Shown: positions 1-8,689, counted from the stretch's first letter. The stretch is 64,000 nt of DNA from RGIG4694 sp964501705 (GCA_964501705.1 CAZCUQ010000001.1:3988-67987), one strand, 5' to 3'. The notes: generated from the letters alone by a model not told the origin. Program-made: numbers and translations.

Positions 1-65
1 AAGAATTCTACTCTCACGTCTGCAAGGACGGTCCCGTATTCGAGGCTGAGGAGGTGCTATTTTGA
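1..65 (+). CDS. pyrK: Dihydroorotate dehydrogenase B, electron-transfer subunit (3' end only)
   Basis: Only the last 20 codons are present; the gene begins before the window. The reading frame starting at base 3 encodes a Cys followed by KDGPVF and an acidic end. This matches the C-terminus of PyrK, whose last cysteine helps bind the 2Fe-2S cluster. The stop TGA overlaps the TTG start of pyrD by 4 bases, the usual translational coupling of the two subunits of the NAD-dependent class 1B enzyme. The assignment rests on this short tail and on the neighbour. Confidence 0.8.
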   Translation, partial: EFYSHVCKDGPVFEAEEVLF

Positions 66-979
66 GCGAAAACAGACTTGCGGTAAGTTTTGCGGGCGTG
101 GATTTTAAAAATCCCGTTATCCCCGCTTCGGGAACATTCGCATACGGAAAGGAATATGAAAAATTATATCCTCTTTCGCTTCTCGGGGGAATTTCCGTCA
201 AGGGAACCACAGAAGAAGAACGCACGGGAAATCTCCCGCCCCGTATCGCCGAAACCTGCGGAGGTATGCTTAACAGCGTGGGACTTCAGAATCCCGGAGT
301 TGATCATTTTATTGCGGAGGAGCTTCCCTATCTTATGAAAAAGAATACCGTGATCATCGCAAATATCGCGGGAAAAACAGTTGACGGCTACAGAGAGATC
401 GCTGAAAAGCTCGATAAGACCGATGTTCCTATGATAGAGGTCAACATCTCCTGCCCGAACGTAAAGGCGGGAGGAGCTGCTTTCGGCGTGACCTGCGACG
501 GAGCGGCTGCCGTTACAAAAGCCGTAAGGTCGGTTACAAAAAAGCCTGTTATGATAAAGCTGTCGCCGAATGTGACAAATATCGCGGACATAGCAAAAGC
601 TGTCGAGGCTGAAGGCGCGGATGCGATATCTCTCATAAACACCCTTCTCGGAATGAGGATAGATATAAAGACCCGCCGTCCCATACTTCACAACAATGTG
701 GGCGGACTTTCGGGAAGAGGAATTTTCCCCGTTGCCGTAAGAATGGTATGGCAGACGGCAAAAGCCGTAAAGCTCCCGATATGCGGAATGGGCGGCATAT
801 CCTCGTGGGAGGACGCCGTCGAGATGATGATGGCAGGCGCGAAAACCGTTCAGGTCGGAGCGGCAATTTTTGACGATCCATACTCTCCTGTGAAAATTAT
901 CGAGGGACTTTCAAATTACTGCGAAAGGGAAAATATTAAAAACATTTCGGAAATATGCGGGGCGGTAAAGCCATGGTAA
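62..979 (+). CDS. pyrD: Dihydroorotate dehydrogenase B, catalytic subunit
   Basis: This 305-residue protein oxidises dihydroorotate to orotate in pyrimidine synthesis, with FMN as cofactor and electrons passing through PyrK to NAD. It has the class 1 TIM-barrel signatures: an N-terminal NPVIPASGTF segment, the active-site loop NISCPNVK with its cysteine (typical of class 1B), KLSPNV, and a C-terminal GMGGISSWEDA phosphate-binding region. Its length is normal for the family. The start is TTG, overlapping the pyrK stop, with GAGGAGGTG upstream as ribosome binding site. It is the last pyrimidine gene visible here, and its end overlaps the next gene. Confidence 0.96.
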   Translation: MSENRLAVSFAGVDFKNPVIPASGTFAYGKEYEKLYPLSLLGGISVKGTTEEERTGNLPPRIAETCGGMLNSVGLQNPGVDHFIAEELPYLMKKNTVIIANIAGKTVDGYREIAEKLDKTDVPMIEVNISCPNVKAGGAAFGVTCDGAAAVTKAVRSVTKKPVMIKLSPNVTNIADIAKAVEAEGADAISLINTLLGMRIDIKTRRPILHNNVGGLSGRGIFPVAVRMVWQTAKAVKLPICGMGGISSWEDAVEMMMAGAKTVQVGAAIFDDPYSPVKIIEGLSNYCERENIKNISEICGAVKPW

Positions 980-1620
980 CTACTGTATATCTCATCCGTC
1001 ACGGCGAAGCGGAGGGAAATATCGGAGGATTCTTTCAGGGACGGACGGACTGTTCGCTAAGCGAAAAGGGAAAAGAACAGTTACGCTCCCTTTCCGAAAG
1101 ATTTTTATATATCGATATCGAAAAGATCTGTTCAAGTCCTCTGAAAAGAGCGGCGGAAACAGCAAAAGCCGTGAATAAGTATAAAAATGTTCCCATTGTT
1201 TTCGATGACAGACTTTCCGAGATCGACGGCGGAGATTGGGAAGGCGAAAACTGGGACATTATCCCCGAAAAATTTCCCGAAAGCTATAAGATATGGAAAA
1301 ATTCTCCCGAAAAATTCAAAGCGGAAAACGGCGAATCCATGCGGGAAGTTTATGACCGCATGAAAGAAGCACTCGAAAATATTGCTGCGGAAAACGAGGG
1401 GAAAATAATCGCCGTTGTATCTCACGGGTGTGCGCTTCGCAATTTTCTTTGCTATGCGAAGGGTCATGATCTTGACAGAATATCGGAGGAAAACTGGCTG
1501 TTAAATGCCTCGGTTTCTCTCGCCGAATACGATACCGGGGAAAAAACATGGAAAATAATTATGGAAAATAACGTATCGCATCTTGCCGAATCGCCGCGTG
1601 CGCTTCCCGATTCGATATGA
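973..1620 (+). CDS. Histidine phosphatase family protein (phosphoglycerate-mutase-like)
   Basis: A 215-residue member of the histidine phosphatase superfamily. The N-terminal LIRHGEAEGN carries the phospho-accepting histidine, SSPLKRAAETA carries the second phosphate-binding arginine, and VVSHGCALR carries the second histidine. Such proteins include cofactor-dependent phosphoglycerate mutases and many broad-specificity phosphatases (alpha-ribazole phosphatase, PhoE type). The length and lack of a longer insert favour a phosphatase, but the substrate cannot be read from the sequence. I prefer the ATG at 973, overlapping the pyrD end by 7 bases, over an in-frame ATG at 955. It is probably cotranscribed with pyrD and ruvX. 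Confidence 0.88.
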   Translation: MVTTVYLIRHGEAEGNIGGFFQGRTDCSLSEKGKEQLRSLSERFLYIDIEKICSSPLKRAAETAKAVNKYKNVPIVFDDRLSEIDGGDWEGENWDIIPEKFPESYKIWKNSPEKFKAENGESMREVYDRMKEALENIAAENEGKIIAVVSHGCALRNFLCYAKGHDLDRISEENWLLNASVSLAEYDTGEKTWKIIMENNVSHLAESPRALPDSI

Positions 1621-1632
1621 AAGGAAAAATAT

Positions 1633-2061
1633 ATGAAAATAATGGCAGTTGACCTCGGCGACAGCAGAACGGGCATTGCCGTAAGCGATGTTATGGAAAT
1701 GCTGGCTTCTCCGCTGAAAGTCATTCACGAAAAGGGCTTCAAAAAATGCGCGGAAAAAGTCTCCGCCGCGGCAAAGGAAGAAAACGTCGGTCTTATCGTC
1801 GTGGGATATCCCAAAAATATCAACAATACCATCGGCGAAAAGGCGGAAAAATGCAAAGCATTCGGCGATTATCTTCACGAGCTTACGGCTCTTCCCGTTG
1901 TTATGTGGGACGAGAGATATACCACCGTCAGCGCCCATAGATATTTAAACGAAACAAACGTAAGAGGACAGAAGCGGAAAAACATCGTTGACGCTGTTGC
2001 CGCTGTGATTATCCTCGAAAGCTATTTGGGCTACAGAAAAAATACGAAAGGTGAGAATTGA
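1633..2061 (+). CDS. ruvX: Putative pre-16S rRNA nuclease / Holliday junction resolvase-like YqgF
   Basis: A 142-residue RNase H-fold protein of the YqgF/RuvX family. The first strand, AVDLGDSRTGIAVSD, carries a catalytic aspartate. A central VVGYPKN segment, DERYTT and a C-terminal VDAVAAVIILESYL with the last acidic residue complete the family pattern. In E. coli YqgF matures the 5' end of 16S rRNA, while older annotation calls it a Holliday junction resolvase. It lies 12 bases after the histidine phosphatase with AAAGGAA before the ATG, and almost touches the methyltransferase gene, so it is in the same transcription unit. Confidence 0.93.
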   Translation: MKIMAVDLGDSRTGIAVSDVMEMLASPLKVIHEKGFKKCAEKVSAAAKEENVGLIVVGYPKNINNTIGEKAEKCKAFGDYLHELTALPVVMWDERYTTVSAHRYLNETNVRGQKRKNIVDAVAAVIILESYLGYRKNTKGEN

Positions 2062-2062
2062 T

Positions 2063-2668
2063 ATGAGCTTCTGGGACAAGGTTTCTTTTATTTACGATTT
2101 ATCCGAAGAACTTAACGGCGCGGTTTACAGCGAAATGTGCGATATCACGGCGAGAGTTACTCCATACGGAGCGAATGTTCTCGACTGTGCGGCCGGTACG
2201 GGAGAGCTTGCGTTTGCCGCCGCACAGAAAGCCGAAAGCGTTCTCTGCACCGACCTGTCGGAAAAAATGCTTAAAACAGCGAAAGCGAAAGCGGAAATGT
2301 GCCTTATCGACAATGTTTATTTTGAGGTGAGAAATATTTTCGACCTTATCGACCCCGATGAAAGCTATGATACAGTCATTGCGGGAAATGTGCTTCATCT
2401 TCTGGAAGAACCTCAAAAGGCGGTCAGGGAACTTTACAGGGTAACAAAACACGGAGGGAAGATCCTCCTTCCGTGTTTTATGCAGACAAACAAAATGCTC
2501 GGAAACGCGGCGCTGAAGCTCTACAAAAAAATGGGCTATGACCCGAGACAGGAATTTACTCCCGATTCCTACAAAAAAATGCTCGCGGATACACGACTCG
2601 GAGATGTCAGATGCAAGCTTATCAGAGGAAGAATCCCGTGCTGCTATGCGATAATTTTCAAGAAATAA
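2063..2668 (+). CDS. Class I SAM-dependent methyltransferase
   Basis: A 201-residue methyltransferase of the Rossmann-like class. Motif I is VLDCAAGTGELAF near residue 40, followed by an acidic CTDLSEKML loop for the SAM ribose and VIAGNVLHLL as motif IV. The pattern resembles the UbiE/phospholipid N-methyltransferase group, but the acceptor is not predictable. The start is the ATG at 2063, placed 8 bases after AAAGGTGAG, rather than the in-frame GTG at 2051 inside ruvX. It ends the operon before a strong hairpin. Confidence 0.85.
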   Translation: MSFWDKVSFIYDLSEELNGAVYSEMCDITARVTPYGANVLDCAAGTGELAFAAAQKAESVLCTDLSEKMLKTAKAKAEMCLIDNVYFEVRNIFDLIDPDESYDTVIAGNVLHLLEEPQKAVRELYRVTKHGGKILLPCFMQTNKMLGNAALKLYKKMGYDPRQEFTPDSYKKMLADTRLGDVRCKLIRGRIPCCYAIIFKK

Positions 2669-2770
2669 GATATAGAGCGGCATTGGAAATTTGACTTGAA
2701 GTCAAGAAAAATTTGCATATATGATTTTTGCGCAGGCTGAAAGTACAAATTTCAATGTCATTGACTATAA

Positions 2771-2798
2771 CAGGCAGGAGCTTAAAAGCTTCTGCCTG
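2771..2798. terminator. Bidirectional rho-independent terminator
   Basis: CAGGCAGGAGCTT pairs with AAGCTTCTGCCTG (one G-U) and is followed by a T-rich run. It sits between the convergent methyltransferase and GGDEF/EAL genes and can serve both strands. Confidence 0.8.
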
Positions 2799-2808
2799 TT
2801 ATTATTTC

Positions 2809-4509
2809 TTACTTGAAAAGATCGATGTCAAATTTCCCGTTTTTCATGAGAGCATTGAATTTTTCCTTATCGAGAGGCTTTGAGTACAAAAATCCCTGAG
2901 CCGCGTCACAGCCGCACTGATTCAGGAATCTTGCCTGATCGAAAGTCTCGACGCCTTCGGCTATGATATCAAGACCGATATCCTTCGACATTGATATGGT
3001 ATGCTCTATTATTTTTCTGCCTCTTGTGGATTCCATGAATTCCGAAAAAAATTCTCTGTCTATTTTAAGCACATCAAATCGTGTGGTTTTAAGCATATTA
3101 AGCGAAGAATAACCGCTGCCGAAATCATCCATAAGCATTGTAAATCCCTTTTGCTTGAATCTTTCGACTATCGCGTCAATGCCGCTGCCCTCGGTGGATT
3201 CGGTTATTTCAAGCTGGAGATATTCTATCGGTATATCGTATTTTTTTACAAGAGCGTAAAGCTCCTCAACGATATCGCCTGTGCCGAGATACGATCTTGA
3301 AACGTTCACCGAAATAGGAACGGGTTTAAGTCCCGCGTCCATCCAGAGACGTATCTGTTTGCAGGCTTCCTCCCAGATAAAGCGGTCAAGCTTAATAATG
3401 AAGCCGTCCTTTTCAAATACGGGGATAAAATCTCCCGGAGATATCATACCTTTTTTGTGGTGATTCCATCTTGCGAGAGCCTCCGCGCTTATAAGCCTGC
3501 CCGATGAGATACAGACCTTGGGCTGAAGATACATCAAAAACTCGTTTGAAACGAGGGCGTTTTGCATATCGTCCTCAATTTCCTGCCTTTTATGCAGATT
3601 CAGAAGCAGATCGTCGTCATAGAAGCCGATATTTGAGATAGCGTTTCCCTTTACCTTTGAACGCGCAAGTCCCGCGTTATCTCCGCAGCGGCGAAGATTA
3701 TTCCGAGCTTCGGGGCGCATAACATATACTCCGAAGCAAAGGCGCATTTCGATTCCCATAAATCCGAGTATTCTGCTTTCAATGAGCCTGATAAAATCTA
3801 TGATCTCATTTTTATCCTCGAAAGGCATAACAACCATAAACAGATCGGAGGAAAGCCGTCCGTGCGGTTTTTCATTCCCGCAGAGGATATTAAGGACTTC
3901 GTTTATATAAGCAAGAACCTTATCTCCCGTTTCGGCGCCGTAAATATCGTTTATCAGCTTGAAGCGCTCGACATCGAACTGTATAAAGGCTATATGCTTA
4001 TCTGTTTCTGTTTCGTCGCGGCAGACGTTTTCCACGAGGTCGCGGATCCTCTTTTGGATTATCGCGGGATTTCTGTCCATTGTAAAACATTCGAGGATCT
4101 CGCGGGAGCGCACTTTTTCGTCGGTCATACGCGCGATATTTCCCACGACGTCCGTAATAACGCCGTTATTGTTTTTAAGAAACATCGAAGTCAGCGATAC
4201 AAATTCAAAATCCCTGCCGAAAATGTTCATTTTGAGTTCAAGGACAATTTCATCACGGGAAGTACTCTGTGCGGTACCCATTTCTATCTGAGAGCAGTAC
4301 ACCTCGTAAGCGGATATATAATCGGGATCGATAACTCCCTGTCCCATAATATATTCGTAAGGATTACCCGTATGGTCGGGAAGAAATTCATTGCCTAACA
4401 GGCAGGAACTCATGTTATCGGTGCAGTTCCATACAAATCTTATTATATCGTCTCTTCTTTTAAGTATCTGAAGAAGCTTATCTATATAATTCTTATCGGG
4501 AGATTTCAT
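2809..4509 (-). CDS. Cyclic-di-GMP phosphodiesterase with degenerate GGDEF and EAL domains
   Basis: A 566-residue cytoplasmic protein with no membrane segment. Residues about 1-135 look like a PAS-type sensor. Residues about 140-290 form a GGDEF-like domain that keeps the substrate-pocket IND motif, but the signature is replaced by SSDLF, so cyclase activity is unlikely. The C-terminal EAL domain is intact: EALARW, VNVS, EITES, DDFGSGYSS, LKID, AEGVE and QGFLYSKPL all contain the expected metal-binding and catalytic residues. It therefore probably hydrolyses c-di-GMP, perhaps with the degenerate domain as a GTP-binding regulator. The ATG at 4509 is chosen because AAGGCGG lies just upstream and would overlap the GTG at 4518. 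Confidence 0.9.
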   Translation of the reverse strand: MKSPDKNYIDKLLQILKRRDDIIRFVWNCTDNMSSCLLGNEFLPDHTGNPYEYIMGQGVIDPDYISAYEVYCSQIEMGTAQSTSRDEIVLELKMNIFGRDFEFVSLTSMFLKNNNGVITDVVGNIARMTDEKVRSREILECFTMDRNPAIIQKRIRDLVENVCRDETETDKHIAFIQFDVERFKLINDIYGAETGDKVLAYINEVLNILCGNEKPHGRLSSDLFMVVMPFEDKNEIIDFIRLIESRILGFMGIEMRLCFGVYVMRPEARNNLRRCGDNAGLARSKVKGNAISNIGFYDDDLLLNLHKRQEIEDDMQNALVSNEFLMYLQPKVCISSGRLISAEALARWNHHKKGMISPGDFIPVFEKDGFIIKLDRFIWEEACKQIRLWMDAGLKPVPISVNVSRSYLGTGDIVEELYALVKKYDIPIEYLQLEITESTEGSGIDAIVERFKQKGFTMLMDDFGSGYSSLNMLKTTRFDVLKIDREFFSEFMESTRGRKIIEHTISMSKDIGLDIIAEGVETFDQARFLNQCGCDAAQGFLYSKPLDKEKFNALMKNGKFDIDLFK

Positions 4510-4556
4510 AATGATCACCGCCTTTTTTCAAAACAACTCCATAATGATTTATATAT

Positions 4557-4585
4557 ATTATACCATAAATATCAGAGATTTTCAA
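4557..4585 (-). promoter_or_regulatory. Sigma-A promoter of the GGDEF/EAL gene
   Basis: On the minus strand TTGAAA and TATAAT are separated by 17 bases, about 50 bases before the start codon. Confidence 0.75.
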
Positions 4586-4783
4586 CATTATTAGTAAATA
4601 TTTATAATTTTTTTCCGTTTCTCACAATTTTTTAAAGTAGTTTTGTACAGAATGATTTATTAATCGTTTAAGATCGTGAACAAGAAATGATTTTTTTGTG
4701 AACTCGCGAGGCTGTAACTTTTTCTTATAATCAAAGAAAAAGCATACCGATTGGAGCTTATAAAAATAAATTTGAAAATAGCC

Positions 4784-4812
4784 TTGAAAAAAGTAATAAT
4801 ATGTGATATAAT
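4784..4812 (+). promoter_or_regulatory. Sigma-A promoter of rpiB
   Basis: TTGAAA at 4784-4789 and TATAAT at 4807-4812 with a 17-base spacer, giving a leader of about 25 bases before the rpiB start. It probably drives rpiB-upp and possibly glmS-ppa. Confidence 0.78.
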
Positions 4813-4843
4813 AATTATATATTAATTCTTGGAGGTCTTTATA

Positions 4844-5284
4844 ATGCTCGTAATAGCAAGCGACCATGCGGGATATGATCTTAAACGCGAGGTAATGACT
4901 TACCTTAAAGAAAAAAATATCGATTTCATTGAAAAAGGCTGCATGGACGGAAAAAGCTTCGATTATCCGATAGCCGCAAAAGAAGCCTGCGCTCTTATCA
5001 CCGAAAAAACCGCCGATATGGGGATACTTATCTGCGGCACGGGAATAGGCATATCCATAGCCGCAAATAAAATAAATGGTATCCGCGCCGCCGTATGCAC
5101 CGATACATATATGGCTAAATATACAAGAATGCATAATAACGCGAATGTCCTCTGCATGGGCGGAAGAGTTACGGGCGCGGGCGCGGCTCTCGAAATAGTG
5201 AATACATTCTTAAACACAGATTTCGAGGGCGGCAGACATCAGCGCAGGATCGACCTTATCTCTGATATAGAAAATAAACCGTAA
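4844..5284 (+). CDS. rpiB: Ribose-5-phosphate isomerase B
   Basis: A 146-residue RpiB/LacA/LacB family sugar-phosphate isomerase that interconverts ribose 5-phosphate and ribulose 5-phosphate in the pentose phosphate pathway. The N-terminal ASDHAGYDLK and the ICGTGIGISIAANK loop with the catalytic cysteine identify the family; TRMHNNANVL and the C-terminal RHQRRIDLI are also typical. The start is the ATG at 4844, 8 bases after GGAGG, not the TTG at 4829 that lies before the ribosome binding site. It precedes upp by 23 bases, and together they supply and use ribose phosphate and PRPP. Confidence 0.95.
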   Translation: MLVIASDHAGYDLKREVMTYLKEKNIDFIEKGCMDGKSFDYPIAAKEACALITEKTADMGILICGTGIGISIAANKINGIRAAVCTDTYMAKYTRMHNNANVLCMGGRVTGAGAALEIVNTFLNTDFEGGRHQRRIDLISDIENKP

Positions 5285-5307
5285 CTTTTTTACGAAAGGA
5301 TTTTTTT

Positions 5308-5937
5308 ATGGAAAATTTACACATTATATCTCATCCGCTTATTCAGCATAAAATATCGCTTCTGCGCGATGTAAACACGGGTACAAAGGAATTTCGCGAG
5401 CTTGTCTCGGAAACGTCTATGCTTATCTGCTATGAGGCGTTAAGAGAACTCCCCGTCAAGGAGGTAAATATCGAAACTCCCCTTGGAATCGCAAAATCGG
5501 CGGTGCTTTCACGCACAAAGCTTGCCGTAGTTCCCATTCTCCGGGGAGGACTCGGAATGGTCGAGGGTATCACCGATCTCGTTCCCGCCGCTAAAATAGG
5601 TCATATCGGAACGTTCAGGGACCCCGCGACAAAAAACGCGGTGGATTACTACTGCAAGCTCCCTTACGATATATCGGACAGAGATGTTATCCTCGCCGAT
5701 ATAATGCTCGCTACGGGAGTTACCGCCGTCAGAGCTGTTGAACTTCTGAAAAACGCGGGCGCAAAATCCGTGAAATTCATCTGCATTATATCAAATCCCA
5801 TAGGAATAGACGCAGTTTCAAACGCTCACCCCGATGTTGAGATATTCACGGGCGCCGTGGATGAAGGTCTTAACGAACAGCACTATATCGTTCCCGGTCT
5901 TGGAGACGCGGGCAACAGAATGTTCGGCACAAAATAA
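5308..5937 (+). CDS. upp: Uracil phosphoribosyltransferase
   Basis: A 209-residue type I phosphoribosyltransferase that salvages uracil with PRPP to make UMP. The PRPP loop reads DIMLATGVTA, close to the canonical DPMLATGGSA with a Pro to Ile change. The uracil site is the C-terminal VPGLGDAGNRMFGT. PILRGGLGMVEG in the middle is also typical. Length is normal. AAAGGA precedes the ATG, and it is probably cotranscribed with rpiB. Confidence 0.96.
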   Translation: MENLHIISHPLIQHKISLLRDVNTGTKEFRELVSETSMLICYEALRELPVKEVNIETPLGIAKSAVLSRTKLAVVPILRGGLGMVEGITDLVPAAKIGHIGTFRDPATKNAVDYYCKLPYDISDRDVILADIMLATGVTAVRAVELLKNAGAKSVKFICIISNPIGIDAVSNAHPDVEIFTGAVDEGLNEQHYIVPGLGDAGNRMFGTK

Positions 5938-5981
5938 ATCATATAATACTATAATAAATACAAAAAAAGGAGAACTTCATT

Positions 5982-7829
5982 ATGTGCGGAATCGTTGGAT
6001 TTGCAGGAAAGGAAGACTGCACCGATATCCTTGTCAAGGCACTCAGACGTCTTGAATACCGCGGATATGACTCTGCGGGGATCGCCGTTTTCGACGGAGG
6101 CGAGATAAAAACCGTCAAGGCAAAGGGAAAGATCTGTCCCGAAAGCGACTCGGAAAAAAATACCGGTCTTATGTATAAGCTTGAAACACAGGGAAAGCCT
6201 CACGGCTTCTGCGGGATAGGTCACACAAGATGGGCTACTCACGGCGAACCGTCCGATATCAATTCTCACCCGCACGGAACCGAAAGGGTCTGCATTGTCC
6301 ATAACGGTATCATCGAAAACTACCGCGAGATAAAAAACTTTCTTATTGAAAAGGGTTATTCCTTTGAAACCGAAACGGATACCGAAACAGCCGCAAAGCT
6401 TCTCGATTATTACTACGACGGAGATCCTCTTAAAACCATAGGAAAGGTCATAAGCAAGGTTGAGGGCGCATATGCTCTCGGCATTATATTTAAAGATCAT
6501 AAGGATACTATCTACTGCACGAAAAAGGAATGTCCCCTTATCATCGGCAAGGGCAATGAAAAAAACTTTATCGCTTCCGATGTTACCGCTATCCTCGAAT
6601 ACACAAAGGACTACTACCTGCTCGAACAGGGGGAAATAGCCGAGATAACGGCTGATAAAATAAGCTTCTTCGATTCCGGACTTGTCCCGATTTCCAAAAA
6701 GCTTCTCACCGCCGACTGGAATATCGAAGCTGCGGAAAAGGGCGGCTACGAACATTTTATGCTCAAGGAGATAAATGAACAGCCCGACGCGGTAAAACGA
6801 ACACTCTCTCCGAGGATAAAGGATAATATGCCCTGCTTCGACGAATGCGGATTTACCGATGAAAAAATAAACTCCTACGAACGTATACATATCGTGGGCT
6901 GCGGCTCGGCAATGCACGCGGGAATGGTTGCAAAATACGTTATAGAAGAATTGGCGCGCGTTCCCGTGCTCGTGGATATCGCGTCCGAATTCAGATACAG
7001 ATACCCCCTCGTTACCGACAGGGATCTTGTTATCATTATTTCCCAGTCGGGTGAAACGGCTGATACTCTCGCCGCTTTGAAGCTTTCAAACGAAATAGGA
7101 GCGGATACGCTTGCTGTTGTAAATGTGGTTGGCTCCTCCATCGCAAGGGAAGCAAAAATGGTCATGTACACAAATGCGGGTCCCGAAATATCCGTCTGCT
7201 CGACCAAGGCATACGCCGTTCAGATAGCTCTTATGTATCTGATTGCGTTTCGTATAGCATATGCGAAAAAATCCATCGGCGAAGAAAAATGCAGAAGACT
7301 TACAAAGGAAATTTCCGAGATCAGCGAGAAAATCAAAATATGCATAGAAAAAAAGGAACAGTATCAGCTCGTTGCGTCAAATATAATGAACGCAAACAGC
7401 CTTTTATACATAGGAAGAGGACTTGACTACGCAATGAGCATGGAAGGCTCCCTTAAATTGAAGGAAATTTCCTATATCCACAGCGAATCCTATGCGGCGG
7501 GAGAACTCAAGCACGGAACGATTTCCCTTGTTGATCCGGATATGCCGGTTATCGCCGTTGCTACGCAAAAAAATCTCTTTGATAAAATGCAGTCGAATAT
7601 AGCGGAGGTTCACGCAAGAGGCGCAAAGGTCATTATCATCACCGTGGAGGATATGCCGGTTGACGAAAGAATAATAAACTGCAAGGTAATTCTTCCTGCG
7701 GCGAGCGATATTCTCATGCCGATGATAACCGTTGTTCCGCTTCAGATGATAGCGTACTACACGGCGGTGCAGAGAGGAACAAATGTTGATAAACCTCGTA
7801 ATCTCGCAAAATCCGTCACCACAGAATAA
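5982..7829 (+). CDS. glmS: Glutamine--fructose-6-phosphate aminotransferase (isomerizing)
   Basis: A 615-residue enzyme making glucosamine 6-phosphate, the first step to UDP-GlcNAc and cell wall. The N-terminal Ntn glutaminase domain begins MCGIVGF with the nucleophilic cysteine; GIGHTRWATHG and NGIIENY follow. The C-terminal half holds two SIS sugar-isomerase domains (GCGSAMHAG, SQSGETADTLAAL, STKAYAVQ) and ends with KPRNLAKSVTTE. Length and motifs are complete. Only 44 bases separate it from upp, so the glmS ribozyme known from many Firmicutes is not present immediately upstream, and regulation by that route is not supported here. Confidence 0.97.
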   Translation: MCGIVGFAGKEDCTDILVKALRRLEYRGYDSAGIAVFDGGEIKTVKAKGKICPESDSEKNTGLMYKLETQGKPHGFCGIGHTRWATHGEPSDINSHPHGTERVCIVHNGIIENYREIKNFLIEKGYSFETETDTETAAKLLDYYYDGDPLKTIGKVISKVEGAYALGIIFKDHKDTIYCTKKECPLIIGKGNEKNFIASDVTAILEYTKDYYLLEQGEIAEITADKISFFDSGLVPISKKLLTADWNIEAAEKGGYEHFMLKEINEQPDAVKRTLSPRIKDNMPCFDECGFTDEKINSYERIHIVGCGSAMHAGMVAKYVIEELARVPVLVDIASEFRYRYPLVTDRDLVIIISQSGETADTLAALKLSNEIGADTLAVVNVVGSSIAREAKMVMYTNAGPEISVCSTKAYAVQIALMYLIAFRIAYAKKSIGEEKCRRLTKEISEISEKIKICIEKKEQYQLVASNIMNANSLLYIGRGLDYAMSMEGSLKLKEISYIHSESYAAGELKHGTISLVDPDMPVIAVATQKNLFDKMQSNIAEVHARGAKVIIITVEDMPVDERIINCKVILPAASDILMPMITVVPLQMIAYYTAVQRGTNVDKPRNLAKSVTTE

Positions 7830-7850
7830 ATTTTATTGAGGATGAAAAAA

Positions 7851-8393
7851 ATGAATATTTGGCACGATATTGAACCGAACAGAATAACTAAAGAAGATTT
7901 TTACGCCGTTATCGAGATCGAAAAGGGCAGCAAGATGAAATATGAGCTTGATAAGAAAACGGGATTTCTTATGCTTGACCGCGTTCTTTACACATCTACG
8001 CACTATCCCGCCAATTACGGCTTTATCCCGCGCACCTACGCCGAGGACGGCGACCCGCTCGATGTACTTGTCTTATGCTCCGAGACTATCTATTCGCTGG
8101 CGCTTGTCAGATGCTACCCAATAGGAGTTATCTCCATGATGGACAACGGAGCTACAGACGATAAGATAATAGCTATACCGTTTAACGATCCGACTTATAA
8201 TTCCTATAACGATATCAGCGAGCTTCCCTCTCACATTTTTGAGGAAATGTCGCATTTCTTCAGGGTATACAAACAGCTTGAAGGCAAGGAAACGGCTATC
8301 GACGAAATAAAAGGCAAGCAGGCCGCCGTTGACATCGTTGAAAGATGTATTGACAGATATATCGATTCGTTCTGCAAGGGAAAAAGAGAATAA
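7851..8393 (+). CDS. ppa: Inorganic pyrophosphatase, family I
   Basis: A 180-residue soluble pyrophosphatase. Family I features are KYELDKKTG, the substrate site segment HYPANYGFIPRTYAEDGDP, and the signature DGDPLD followed by a DKIIAI strand and a FFRVYKQLE helix. It removes pyrophosphate made by biosynthetic reactions. The third in-frame ATG (7851) is taken as start because GAGG lies 9 bases upstream, and the earlier TTG and ATG are too close to that site. It follows glmS by 21 bases and ends in a terminator, closing the operon. Confidence 0.93.
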   Translation: MNIWHDIEPNRITKEDFYAVIEIEKGSKMKYELDKKTGFLMLDRVLYTSTHYPANYGFIPRTYAEDGDPLDVLVLCSETIYSLALVRCYPIGVISMMDNGATDDKIIAIPFNDPTYNSYNDISELPSHIFEEMSHFFRVYKQLEGKETAIDEIKGKQAAVDIVERCIDRYIDSFCKGKRE

Positions 8394-8395
8394 AA

Positions 8396-8429
8396 AATCC
8401 CCTCTCCGCGTTTTTTTCGGAGGGGATTT
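8396..8429. terminator. Bidirectional terminator between ppa and the TSCPD gene
   Basis: AATCCCCT and CCG (with a 2-base bulge) pair with CGGAGGGGATT across a T-rich loop, with T runs on both strands. Confidence 0.8.
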
Positions 8430-8433
8430 TTTA

Positions 8434-8688
8434 TCACATCTGTTTCAGTGCTTCCGTAAGCGCTATGGATAACTGATCGGGACAGGAGGTTCCTTTTCCG
8501 TTGCAGTCTATCCCGCGGAGTTTTTCTATTGCTTCCTCGGCTTTCATTCCCTTGCAGAGAACGGAAACGCCCTTGGTATTTCCGCTGCACCCTCCCAGAA
8601 ATGAAATGCTGTTGATTACTCCGTCATCCGAGAGGTCAATGGTAATTTTTTTGGAGCATACTCCACGCGGAGTGTAATTATATATCAT
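8434..8688 (-). CDS. TSCPD domain-containing protein
   Basis: A small 84-residue protein with the TSCPD signature (GKGTSCPDQLSIAL) near its C-terminus and further conserved GGCSGN and CKGM segments. The same domain occurs at the C-terminus of B12-dependent ribonucleotide reductases, and stand-alone versions are common in Clostridia with unknown function. Its conserved cysteines suggest metal or thiol chemistry, which is inference. The start is the ATG at 8688, two bases after the malic enzyme stop and preceded by AAAGGAAA. A longer upstream frame only overlaps malic enzyme. It is the last gene of the operon. Confidence 0.85.
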   Translation of the reverse strand: MIYNYTPRGVCSKKITIDLSDDGVINSISFLGGCSGNTKGVSVLCKGMKAEEAIEKLRGIDCNGKGTSCPDQLSIALTEALKQM

Positions 8689-8689
8689 A

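Larger units (their letters stand above)
4510..4843. other. Intergenic region with two divergent promoters
   Basis: This 334-base AT-rich stretch holds the promoter of the EAL gene (minus strand) and of rpiB (plus strand). No gene, repeat or RNA structure was recognised between them; open frames here are overlaps of opposite-strand sequence. Confidence 0.7.

Noticed and set aside
5938..5981. glmS ribozyme upstream of glmS
   Set aside because: Only 44 bases separate upp and glmS, too short for the ribozyme core.
5949..6917. Long minus-strand frame inside glmS, and similar long frames opposite lepA (13058-13801) and mreB (41305-42486)
   Set aside because: They are antisense shadows of well-identified genes, with no ribosome site and no recognisable protein pattern.
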